Part shown: piece after piece, positions 44,989-52,942 of the stretch | Numbering within the stretch: the first letter of the stretch is position 1 | Layout of the letters: each line of letters starts with the position of its first letter | NCBI GenBank assembly: GCA_964468755.1 | Contig: CAYXWH010000001.1 | Span: forward strand, 1-64,000 | Direction: 5' to 3' | Length of the DNA: 64,000 bases | Source: CAYXWH01 sp964468755 | GTDB lineage: Bacteria; Chloroflexota; Dehalococcoidia; Dehalococcoidales; RBG-16-60-22 | Program-made: the position numbers and the translations under genes | The notes under the pieces: generated by a model | The model's database searches: none | The model's input: the letters and a program-made list of their open reading frames with translations, nothing else | Told to the model about the DNA's origin: nothing

Positions 44989-45819
44989 ATGACTAACTGG
45001 GGTATGATAATCGATGTATCAAAGTGCACCGGCTGCTACAACTGTTTCACCGCTTGTAAAGACGAATACTGGGATAATGATTATCCCCCCTATTCCTCAG
45101 GTCAGCCAAAGCACGGGCAATTCTGGATGAATATCGATACCAGAGAACGTGGCGCCCACCCCTTCGTAAAAGTCGCTCACATACCTCTGCCCTGCATGCA
45201 CTGTGACGACGCCCCCTGCATTAAGGCAGCCAAGGATGGTGCCGTCTACAAGAGACCTGACGGCGTAGTTATCATAGACCCGAAGAAGGCGGTGGGACAA
45301 AAGCAAATAGTTGATGCCTGTCCCTATAATGTAATTTACTGGAATGAGGAAAAACAGCTTCCCCAGAAGTGTACCTTCTGTGTCCACCGGCTTGAAGCCG
45401 GAGAGGTTCCGCGCTGTGTACAGGCATGTCCCAGCGGGGCCCTGATATTCGGTGACATGGATGACCCTAAAAGTGAGATTTCCCAGGTTATGGCCTCCGG
45501 GAAGACCGAAGTCCTCAATCCGGAACTAAAGACCAAGCCAAGGGTATACTACATCGGGATACCCAGAATGTTTATCGCGGGCAGTGCCGTATTTGAAGAC
45601 ACAGACGAATGTGCCGAGGGAGTGACGGTCACCCTGACCGAACAGTCTTCCGGCAAATCAATGAAGACCGCTACCAACAACTATGGAGAATTTGAATTTG
45701 ACGGTCTTGTGTCCGGAAAGTACGTGGTGCAACTGGGATACAACGGTTATGCGGGAAAGAAGATTGATATAGAACTGAAAACAGACAACTACCTGGGAGC
45801 AATTTCCCTGTCTCGATAA
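44989..45819 (+). CDS. Transhydroxylase-like iron-sulfur small subunit with C-terminal Cna-B-like domain
   Basis: The 276-aa protein begins with a ferredoxin cluster motif (CTGCYNCFTAC, Cys13-23). Further Cys groups are CMHCDDAPC, DACPYN, CTFCVH and CVQACP, consistent with three 4Fe-4S clusters of which one former site is lost (CVGC replaced by AVGQ). The last 80 residues form a carboxypeptidase-regulatory/transthyretin-like beta domain (EGVTVTLTEQSSGKS..YGEFEFDGL..GKYVV). This exact plan, three clusters plus a beta barrel and about 275 residues, is that of AthS. Its start lies three bases after the large-subunit stop, so the two are tightly coupled. Confidence 0.88.
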   Translation: MTNWGMIIDVSKCTGCYNCFTACKDEYWDNDYPPYSSGQPKHGQFWMNIDTRERGAHPFVKVAHIPLPCMHCDDAPCIKAAKDGAVYKRPDGVVIIDPKKAVGQKQIVDACPYNVIYWNEEKQLPQKCTFCVHRLEAGEVPRCVQACPSGALIFGDMDDPKSEISQVMASGKTEVLNPELKTKPRVYYIGIPRMFIAGSAVFEDTDECAEGVTVTLTEQSSGKSMKTATNNYGEFEFDGLVSGKYVVQLGYNGYAGKKIDIELKTDNYLGAISLSR

Positions 45820-45880
45820 CCATTACGACAGTTCTTGATACGCTATAAACATGATCTAAGCACAAAAGGAGGTATAAGAA

Positions 45881-46585
45881 GTGCAACGTCTCAGCAATAT
45901 TAAGAGTCCCATGACGTCAGAGAGTTTGGTAGGTGCTCTGATTGCGGTGGTGGTCTTCGGTTCTATCTGGGGGCTGGTAGAAGCCACGCTGGGTGGCTTC
46001 CTGCACCTCATCCACGTACCCCCATTGTATAAAGGAGCTATTACCGGTGGCATCGGTATGGCACTCATGGCAATCTTTGTCACCACCTACAAACGGCCCA
46101 CCCTTGTCTTCGCGATAGGAGTGATTGCCGCACTTTTCAAGCCATTGAGCGCTATTATATATGCCCAGCCGGTTTTCGCTCCGTTTGTGGTCAACCCGGC
46201 CACGGCAATCGTTCTCGAGGCGCTGGGGTTCTGCCTGGTAGCCAGCCTGCTGCACAAAGGCTTCGAAAGCAGCGTTAAATCACGCGTAGCCATTGGCGTC
46301 TCCGCCGGTTACCTGGGCTTTATTCTATTCGCCATTGTCGCCTCGGCACTGGGCTTTGGCAAATGGCCCATGATGGGGATTACTGATAAATTAGTTACCA
46401 CACTGTCCAATGGCACAGCCCTGGCTATTGTCGGTACGTTGCTGCTGCTGCCGGGGCATCTCGCTGGCAGGCAACTGAGACCCATACTCAGTGCCATGAA
46501 ACCCAGGACATTCTATGCCGGCGCTGCGGTCAGTATCGTGTTTTGCTGGGCTATCGCGTCACTTGCCTTTGCCGTCGGTTTGTAG
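45881..46585 (+). CDS. Polytopic membrane protein, possibly ECF S-component-like
   Basis: The 234-aa protein starts at GTG 45881 with AGGAGGT upstream. It shows about six hydrophobic helices (the first GALIAVVVFGSIWGLVEATLGG) with short loops, including GGIGMALMAIF and ATAIVLEALGFCL. Size and helix pattern resemble substrate-binding S components of energy-coupling transporters, but I see no diagnostic motif. It follows the small subunit by 61 bases and ends at a strong hairpin, so it belongs to the transhydroxylase operon. Uptake of the phenolic substrate or of a cofactor precursor is a fair guess only. Confidence 0.7.
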   Translation: MQRLSNIKSPMTSESLVGALIAVVVFGSIWGLVEATLGGFLHLIHVPPLYKGAITGGIGMALMAIFVTTYKRPTLVFAIGVIAALFKPLSAIIYAQPVFAPFVVNPATAIVLEALGFCLVASLLHKGFESSVKSRVAIGVSAGYLGFILFAIVASALGFGKWPMMGITDKLVTTLSNGTALAIVGTLLLLPGHLAGRQLRPILSAMKPRTFYAGAAVSIVFCWAIASLAFAVGL

Positions 46586-46622
46586 TGAACCTGCTGGCAT
46601 AAATTAAATTAACCATTGTCAG

Positions 46623-46658
46623 AACCAGCCAGTGCTGTCAATACACTGGCTGGTTTTA
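46623..46658 (+). terminator. Rho-independent terminator after the transhydroxylase operon
   Basis: AACCAGCCAGTG (46623-46634) pairs perfectly with CACTGGCTGGTT (46644-46655) around a 9-nt loop, followed by a short TTTTAG. Confidence 0.75.
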
Positions 46659-46750
46659 GCCATTGGGATTAAGCCAGGTTCGGCAAGTTTCCGAGGTTAT
46701 GTTGGTTTCCGCAGCTATCAGGCAGTAATAAAGAGCATGAGAGTATTGGA

Positions 46751-47473
46751 ATGGTAAACACCACCACAAAGGGACATGACGAAGTAGCCGAGGCACGCAG
46801 CCAGATATACAACCTCTTTGGTGCTCTTTATCTTGAACTGCCCGGTTTACCGCTGCTGGAAAGCGTATTTGGCGATGAGTTTGAGCGCCAGCTCTCCATG
46901 GCTGCCACCAAACTCGATTTGACCAAGATGAAGCGGGGGTTAAAGCTGGTTACCCGGTTTGTTAACGACTTTAAAGACCAGCCCAGGGATGAAGTCCTCA
47001 CCCTCGTTTCCGTTGACCGGACACGGCTCCTGCGGGGAGTCAACGCACAACTCAGCCCATTACCACCCTACGAGTCAGTTTACCGGGAAGGTCGCCTCTG
47101 GGGAGAATCCACTGTAGACGTCGCTCATACTTTTCCCAAACTGGGAGCCAAACTTCCCGAGCAATGGACTGAGCCACCGGACTACATTGGTATTGAGTTT
47201 GACCTCATGCGCCTCATCTGCCAGAGCGAACATGACGCGTGGCATTCCGGCGATGCCGCCAAAGCTCTGGAATATCTGGAAGCAGGACGAGACTTCTTGA
47301 AGAAACATATCCTGCTGTGGGTCCCCGGTTTCTGCGATCAAATGTACCGGAGGGCGGAGATCACCTTTTACCAGGGAATCGCCCGGATGACCGATGGCTT
47401 CGTAAAGTATGACGGTCATCTCGTGGATTATCAGATTAACGTGGTTAGAAAGAATCTCGCCGAGCAAGCTTAG
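46751..47473 (+). CDS. TorD/DmsD-type molybdoenzyme chaperone
   Basis: The 240-aa helical protein starts with an RSQIYNLFGALYLELPG helix, has the family motif LPPYESVYREGRL and an EFDLMRLICQSE helix, and ends in a helix cluster, all as in TorD/NarJ-like chaperones. Such proteins hold the apo-catalytic subunit until Mo cofactor is inserted. It lies between two molybdoenzyme operons and its stop codon overlaps that of the convergent NrfD gene. The client could be either enzyme; proximity slightly favours the NrfD-linked complex. Confidence 0.88.
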   Translation: MVNTTTKGHDEVAEARSQIYNLFGALYLELPGLPLLESVFGDEFERQLSMAATKLDLTKMKRGLKLVTRFVNDFKDQPRDEVLTLVSVDRTRLLRGVNAQLSPLPPYESVYREGRLWGESTVDVAHTFPKLGAKLPEQWTEPPDYIGIEFDLMRLICQSEHDAWHSGDAAKALEYLEAGRDFLKKHILLWVPGFCDQMYRRAEITFYQGIARMTDGFVKYDGHLVDYQINVVRKNLAEQA

Positions 47474-48426
47474 TAGGTGATATAGGTATCCGATACCGGA
47501 AGTAGTACCCCGTCAATATTAAGCGTGGTTCTTGTTCCCCCGGCGACAATGATGTGTCTCAACATGAGCCCGCCAAAGAGCCCTATCACACTCACAATTG
47601 CAGTGGGAATCAGCATTGTTACCGTTGCCGCCGACGATAGGTAGCCAACGTACAGCTCAAATACAAAAGGCACCAGCAGGCCGGAGACCACTACCCCACC
47701 CCAGAAACGCGCCGACAGGTTGCCAGTGACCACCATGTTCGCCGAAAGCCGGGCTTCAGCAAGCTGATACATCCGGTACAGATAGACAACAAGTATAATT
47801 GCCTCTACTATTACTATGAAGACATCATACCGGGCGAGGCGAACCAACGCAGGTTCGACAGCGGTTCCCGCCGATAAGCCAAATATGGTGAGTATGAACG
47901 CTGTCCCCATGATACCGGTGGATATCCCCGACACCAGAAAGAGTACCGGAAGTACCGTCTGGCTCCAGAATGGAATGGGCTTGGCGGCTCCCAGGAGCAG
48001 ACCGGTATAAATCATGGTGAGCACGGCAAATATGGAGCCGATAATTCCAAGAGCGAGAAACGCACCCGCATTATCAGCCAGAATGTTAAACGGCCATATC
48101 CACAATCCGATATGTATTATGTCAAGTATTAAAAATATGGTTATGATGATACTCCCCCGCGCCATCCATGATGACAGAGGCCGTAAAAACACCATAGCGA
48201 ATATTTGCTTCTGACCGAGGTCCAGTACCAGCAAAAAGAGCCCGATAACCATCAGGGGCGCCGCCAGAATGATGGCTATTTTCGAGAAAAGTGCGAATTC
48301 AGAATTGACCAGTCCGAGGATAAAACCCATCAGGTATGCCCCGGCACCCATACCCGCCAGGAAAAGATAGGTAGCTACACTCCAGCCCCACACTTTCTGC
48401 TTGCGTAGAGTATCAGTCATCTCCAT
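47470..48426 (-). CDS. NrfD/PsrC-type membrane subunit
   Basis: The 318-aa protein has about eight to nine hydrophobic helices, beginning WGWSVATYLFLAGMGAGAYLMGF, the family's first-helix signature. NrfD subunits exchange electrons between membrane quinone and an iron-sulfur subunit. It is the last gene of a catalytic subunit/four-cluster ferredoxin/NrfD operon and starts one base after the ferredoxin stop. Its stop codon overlaps the TorD-like stop from the other strand. Confidence 0.92.
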   Translation of the reverse strand: MEMTDTLRKQKVWGWSVATYLFLAGMGAGAYLMGFILGLVNSEFALFSKIAIILAAPLMVIGLFLLVLDLGQKQIFAMVFLRPLSSWMARGSIIITIFLILDIIHIGLWIWPFNILADNAGAFLALGIIGSIFAVLTMIYTGLLLGAAKPIPFWSQTVLPVLFLVSGISTGIMGTAFILTIFGLSAGTAVEPALVRLARYDVFIVIVEAIILVVYLYRMYQLAEARLSANMVVTGNLSARFWGGVVVSGLLVPFVFELYVGYLSSAATVTMLIPTAIVSVIGLFGGLMLRHIIVAGGTRTTLNIDGVLLPVSDTYITY

Positions 48427-48427
48427 G

Positions 48428-49057
48428 TCACTTCTTTACCTCATCCTTCGGTAAGTAATACACTGATGGTTTGGTGCCAAATTCCGGGTTAAGCACAAAG
48501 CCTTCCCTTTCCCGGATAAGCCTGGATACCTCGCTATCCGGGTCATCCAGGTCGCCGAAGAAACGGGCCTCGGCCGGGCAGACCTCCACACATGCCGGCT
48601 GTAGACCCCGCTCAACTCGTGATTGGCACATATCGCATTTCTGCACCGTACCCAGTTTATGCTTCTGGTAACCTTCTTTCTCATATGGGGTCATGTGTTC
48701 CGGGTAGTAGCTACGCAGCTCATCAAAGAAGTACCGGGTGGCGTAAGGGCAAGCTATCATGCAGTACCGGCAGCCCACGCACTTATCACTATCAATAACC
48801 ACAATGCCGTCCTCTCGCTTGGTGCTCGCGCCGGTAGGACACACCTTCACACATTCCGGGTCCTCACAATGCATGCAGGTTATCGGCAAAAAGTTCAGCC
48901 GGCTATCCGGATATTTCCCCGTCTCGTACTTGAGGACTCGGTTCCACATTATTCCCCGTGAGGTGGCATTTTCCGCCTTACATGCAATGGAGCAAGCATC
49001 ACAGCCTATGCACCGCTTGAGGTCGATTACCAATCCGTACCTGGGCATTTGGTTCAA
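48428..49057 (-). CDS. Four-cluster 4Fe-4S electron-transfer subunit (DmsB/PsrB type)
   Basis: The 209-aa protein has four Cys groups: CIGCDACSIAC, CMHCEDPECVKVCP, CVGCRYCMIACP and CDMCQSRVERG..ACVEVCP. These give four 4Fe-4S clusters as in DmsB, PsrB and PhsB. It would carry electrons between the Mo catalytic subunit and the NrfD protein. Six bases separate it from the catalytic gene and one from the NrfD gene, so it is the middle of a tight operon. Confidence 0.93.
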   Translation of the reverse strand: MNQMPRYGLVIDLKRCIGCDACSIACKAENATSRGIMWNRVLKYETGKYPDSRLNFLPITCMHCEDPECVKVCPTGASTKREDGIVVIDSDKCVGCRYCMIACPYATRYFFDELRSYYPEHMTPYEKEGYQKHKLGTVQKCDMCQSRVERGLQPACVEVCPAEARFFGDLDDPDSEVSRLIREREGFVLNPEFGTKPSVYYLPKDEVKK

Positions 49058-49063
49058 TGCTCC

Positions 49064-51811
49064 TTATATTTTAGATATCTTTACCCTGGGACTGATGCAG
49101 ATAGACCCGCTCACCGGGTCGATACTGGTCTCTTCATTCCCGGTAAGTAAGATGTTATAGTACGTACCCTTCCTGGCATCGGGACTCATCAGTACCGTAC
49201 CGCTGCCGTAGCACGCCGGGATACCGACTACCTCCGGATGAATGAGTTCAGTTAGTTTCAGTTTGCCTCCGGTCTTGCCATGCTGCGACTCAATCCGGAT
49301 TTCGTCCCCGTTCTTGAGCCCTTTCTTCCTGGCGGTCTCGGGATTTATCCATACATACAATTCATAGGGGTCCGCTTCACGCAGCTCAGCCAGCCAGGCA
49401 TTCTCCTGCGTATCACCGGCACCAAAGGGCATAAAGTGAGTCTTCCAGTTGCACACCCACATATCGTACTCCGGCGGCGCTGACAGCTCCGGATTGGGTA
49501 TCCAGTAAGGGATAGGCTCATAGTACCTGAAGTAGTCTTCCTGGTCTTTCCAGTTGGGAAGTTTGGCATTATACTTCTTGAGATTCTCCTTCATCCTGTC
49601 GCCAGCCGCCTTCAAAAGGTCGAAGTAAATGGGAAATCTCGTCTGGTTATCCGGCCAGTAATAATAATTGTAGCCGCGTTTGCCGGTGGCGTCATACTTG
49701 TAGATAACACCGTGTTTCAACAGGTCGTCGAAGCTGTACTCGTCACCAAAGACCTGCTTGACCCGCCGGTCTATCATCTCATCGATAGTATACTTCTTAT
49801 CCAGGTCCAGCTTGTTTTTGCCCTGGAGCTGGAAGGCCACATTGATACAGTCGTTAATGCCACCGGGTCCGGTGCGAAAGCCTGCCCGGTCCGCCAGCTC
49901 CATCAAGATGTCATCCATACGTTTGGCATCAAACAGTGGCTGTACCGGGTTGCGTCCGAGAGCCATAATCAAACCACGGGCGCTATCGTCGATATTTTGA
50001 TGGACAACCAGGTAGAACCTGGCATACTGCCGCTCAAGGAAGTGGTGCTCAGGTAGCACGATATCGGCCATCATGGTCGGCTCATCAAAGTTAATTGAAA
50101 CGGTGACAACAAACGGGACTTTCTGGAAAGCCTTGACAAACAGCTCACGGTCGCTGGTGCTGCGGATGGAATTTGCACCGCAGACAAGCATGGTATCCAG
50201 CTCATAGTCAAGGTAATATTTCTTCGGGTCCAGCACCGACCGGACTAAAAGATAGGGGGTAGCATGGGAGTGCGGATAAAACTCGTTCATCCCTACATGG
50301 TCCGGCGGGAACTTGAAGGGGACTCCCACCGCCTCCATGATCGGCGTCACCACGCCATCTTCATTGGGCTGAAGCGTCTCGGCGCACGCCCCGGGATTCC
50401 GGTTTCCGGTTATACCGCCGGGTACCTCTACCGAGCCTACCAGCATATTGATAATCTTACCGGCAAGGTCGAAATAGGTACCGCCTTTTTGTGACATCGT
50501 GCCGCGTCCTGAACCAGCAAACTGGGCGGGACGCAATGGGAACTCAAAGCCATCTATGGTTATAGTGCTACCAATCTGGGCATGCTCTACGAATTCCTGG
50601 GTTACCTCACGGATAGTTGACGCCGGTATGGTGGTGATTTCTTCCGCCCACTCCGGCGTGTAGTCCTTCATCTGCTCTTTTATCAGCTGCAGTGCCGGTT
50701 TCACTTTAACGCCGGCTACCGTGTATTCACCATCAAGGGCATAGTCCTTGATAGAGGTATCATCAAATGTCTTGGCCTTATTGTCCACCGGGTCCCATAC
50801 CAGCGGCTTCCCGGTGGCGCTATCCCTGAAGTAATAGCCGTCAGGACCAATGAGGTAGGGGCCGTTGGTGCGGTTTTTAACCGACCACTCGTCAAGCTTC
50901 TTAATTTCGTAGAAGATGACGTGTATCATGGCCAGGGCAAACGCCAACTCGGTACCCGGCCTTACCGGTATCCAGCGATATGCCTTGGACGCCTCAGGAG
51001 AAAAGCGGGGGTCAAGGGTAACCAGCTTCATACCGCGGTCGATAGCGTCCAGGAACCGCTTGGTGGCGTGCGGCGAACCGGCGTTGGGGCCCACCGTTCT
51101 GCCGGGAGCAATGAGGTATTTACAGTGTTGCAGGTCGGTAATGTATTCCGGATGCTGCCCGTGGACGAGGTTGGCTGCATAGTGAATGGCACAGAGCGGG
51201 CCGTGAGAAAAGACTTCATTCGGTGTCCCGAAGGCTCTGGAGAAGATAAGGCTGCCATGGGTGTAGTTAACACTCTTTTCCCACTCTTTACAGGTAACGA
51301 GAAAGTCCTCAGCGGCACCCCAGCCTTCCCATACCGCCAGCTTACGAGGGTCTTCCTCCCTGATTTTCTTCAGCCGCTGGCCTACCGTGTCCAGGGCTTC
51401 CTCCCAGCTAATCTCCACCCAGCCCGGGTCGACATCAGGACCCTTCTCCGGGTTGGTACGCTTCATGGGAGCTTTTACCCGATACGGATTATACAATCCC
51501 TGAACGGCAGCAACGCCCCGGATACAGAGCCTGCCCTGACTCAGCGGGCTGTCCGGATTGCCTTCGATATTGACTACCACGCCATCTTTGAGGTGGACCC
51601 TGGTGCTACAGTCAGCCTGCATGCAGCCCATGCAGTAGCTATATATCCACTCCTCTTGCGATGAATTCTTCTCGGGCATGGGAGTACCCAGTGTGACCGT
51701 GGTCTTGCGTTCGATATCAAGGGATTTACTGAGTGAGGCTAATTCCTTGGCTGCTGAGGATGTGTGCTGAATTGCTGATTCGTTGTTTTCACCCGCTTTT
51801 TTTCTCGGCAT
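49064..51811 (-). CDS. Molybdopterin oxidoreductase catalytic subunit (CISM family) with 4Fe-4S site
   Basis: The 915-aa protein binds an N-terminal cluster through Cys60, Cys63, Cys68 and Cys96 (CMGCMQADC..GRLCIRG). Cys207 in GPLCAIHYA is the likely Mo ligand. The C-terminal domain has the usual ESQHGKTGGKLKLTE strand and GTYYNILLTG end. About 50 residues precede the cluster without a twin-arginine signal, so the complex should face the cytoplasm, unlike PhsA or PsrA. Substrate is not readable. Sulfur compounds, quinone-linked aromatic acyl-CoA oxidation (PadBCD-like) or others are possible. It has its own promoter about 180 bases upstream. Confidence 0.88.
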   Translation of the reverse strand: MPRKKAGENNESAIQHTSSAAKELASLSKSLDIERKTTVTLGTPMPEKNSSQEEWIYSYCMGCMQADCSTRVHLKDGVVVNIEGNPDSPLSQGRLCIRGVAAVQGLYNPYRVKAPMKRTNPEKGPDVDPGWVEISWEEALDTVGQRLKKIREEDPRKLAVWEGWGAAEDFLVTCKEWEKSVNYTHGSLIFSRAFGTPNEVFSHGPLCAIHYAANLVHGQHPEYITDLQHCKYLIAPGRTVGPNAGSPHATKRFLDAIDRGMKLVTLDPRFSPEASKAYRWIPVRPGTELAFALAMIHVIFYEIKKLDEWSVKNRTNGPYLIGPDGYYFRDSATGKPLVWDPVDNKAKTFDDTSIKDYALDGEYTVAGVKVKPALQLIKEQMKDYTPEWAEEITTIPASTIREVTQEFVEHAQIGSTITIDGFEFPLRPAQFAGSGRGTMSQKGGTYFDLAGKIINMLVGSVEVPGGITGNRNPGACAETLQPNEDGVVTPIMEAVGVPFKFPPDHVGMNEFYPHSHATPYLLVRSVLDPKKYYLDYELDTMLVCGANSIRSTSDRELFVKAFQKVPFVVTVSINFDEPTMMADIVLPEHHFLERQYARFYLVVHQNIDDSARGLIMALGRNPVQPLFDAKRMDDILMELADRAGFRTGPGGINDCINVAFQLQGKNKLDLDKKYTIDEMIDRRVKQVFGDEYSFDDLLKHGVIYKYDATGKRGYNYYYWPDNQTRFPIYFDLLKAAGDRMKENLKKYNAKLPNWKDQEDYFRYYEPIPYWIPNPELSAPPEYDMWVCNWKTHFMPFGAGDTQENAWLAELREADPYELYVWINPETARKKGLKNGDEIRIESQHGKTGGKLKLTELIHPEVVGIPACYGSGTVLMSPDARKGTYYNILLTGNEETSIDPVSGSICISPRVKISKI

Positions 51812-52000
51812 CGCTTGTTAGCTCCAGAAATCCGGTTTTCACTATATATGCTGGTTATTAATTACATCAACCAGCATCAGAGCATCACCACTCGCACTCG
51901 CATGCTTATTCGGTTCAACATCGAATTCAGCTCGCAGTGGCTGATTTTATCCAGCAACACCACTTCGCTAGTGAAAGAAGAATGAAGCTCTTCTCTTATT

Positions 52001-52030
52001 ATTATACGTATAGAGTTACGGGAAAGTCAA
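52001..52030 (-). promoter_or_regulatory. Promoter of the NrfD-type molybdoenzyme operon
   Basis: On the minus strand TTGACT (52025-52030) is followed after 18 bases by a perfect TATAAT (52001-52006). The start would be near 51994, with a leader of about 180 nt. Nothing else is visible in 51812-52180. Confidence 0.65.
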
Positions 52031-52180
52031 CGAACCAATACCAGTGCTCAGTCTTCCATTCTGTTTCCAGGTTGGTTCAGGTACGCGCTGTCTTAAAGCA
52101 ATCCCCGCACCGGAACAATAGCAAGGATGAAGACTACCATGATGATTGGCCTTCATCCATCGCTCATTAGTAAGCTGTCG

Positions 52181-52531
52181 TTAGCCTACTGGCGGTCTGG
52201 TGTTGGGTGGCGGGGGGTTCTTCATGCCGATGCGGAAGTACTCGCCGGTCGCCTTGCGCTTCCAGCCAACCCGCTGGTTCAACGGGTGCTCCATCCGTAT
52301 CGCCCCCGGTACCGGACACGGCTCAACACAGCAACCACCAAACCAGCACTCATCAGGATAGAGCACTATAGGCGGTTTGCCCTTCTCCAGATTGGGCACC
52401 AGCACATCCGTCCGGCATACCTCCACGCAATTATTACACCCGGTACAGAGCTCCGGGTCGATGATTATTGCCTGGCATGGGGTCATCGGATTGGGGACCA
52501 TGTAGGCCTCATTGTAGACTTCGCTCACCAT
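52181..52531 (-). CDS. 4Fe-4S ferredoxin subunit (AprB-like), copy 2
   Basis: The protein is identical to that at 33001-33351, including the unusual second motif ECWFGGCCVEPCP. It follows a two-cluster ferredoxin and a short-form flavoprotein on the same strand, so it may serve that flavoprotein. The gap of 113 bases after the other ferredoxin and the exact block copy suggest it was inserted here recently. It keeps its AAGGAGG ribosome site. Confidence 0.92.
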   Translation of the reverse strand: MVSEVYNEAYMVPNPMTPCQAIIIDPELCTGCNNCVEVCRTDVLVPNLEKGKPPIVLYPDECWFGGCCVEPCPVPGAIRMEHPLNQRVGWKRKATGEYFRIGMKNPPPPNTRPPVG

Positions 52532-52548
52532 TAGACAAGACCTCCTTA
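52181..52548 (-). repeat. 368-bp duplicated block, copy 2
   Basis: Same block as 33001-33368 in the same orientation, offset 19,180 bases. The only differences are C/T at the seventh and tenth bases. No inverted repeats or transposase flank it. Confidence 0.95.
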
Positions 52549-52644
52549 GCTATGCGACTGGCAGCCTTCTGCAAAAATTTATCCATTAATAACGATTATC
52601 CAAATATCGCTCAATTTTCGGCAAATACTCTTAATCGTTCTTAT

Positions 52645-52866
52645 CTATCCCCAGCTCACTAGCAGCGGCGAACTCTTTTCCGGGGTAACCGTTATCGCAT
52701 TCGTCGGGCAGTCAAGCACGCAGAATTCGCACAACATGCAGTCTTCAGGATAGGTAATGACCGCTTTCTTGCTTTTCCTGTCCATCCGAAACACGTCCAT
52801 GGGACATATTTTAACACATATCCCGCAGCCGTTGCATAGTTCCGGGTCAATCCTCTCTATCGCCAT
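52645..52866 (-). CDS. Two-cluster 4Fe-4S ferredoxin
   Basis: The 73-aa protein has two full motifs, CNGCGICVKICPMD and CMLCEFCVLDCPTN, for two 4Fe-4S clusters. AGGAGGT precedes the ATG. It lies 76 bases after the short-form flavoprotein gene and is its probable electron partner. The homologous flavoprotein at 13059 lacks such a neighbour. Confidence 0.93.
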   Translation of the reverse strand: MAIERIDPELCNGCGICVKICPMDVFRMDRKSKKAVITYPEDCMLCEFCVLDCPTNAITVTPEKSSPLLVSWG

Positions 52867-52942
52867 TATACTACCTCCTGCCCATAGAGTTCAAGAATCT
52901 CAAGTTAGTCCATGCTACCACCAGTTCAAAAAACAGTGACCA

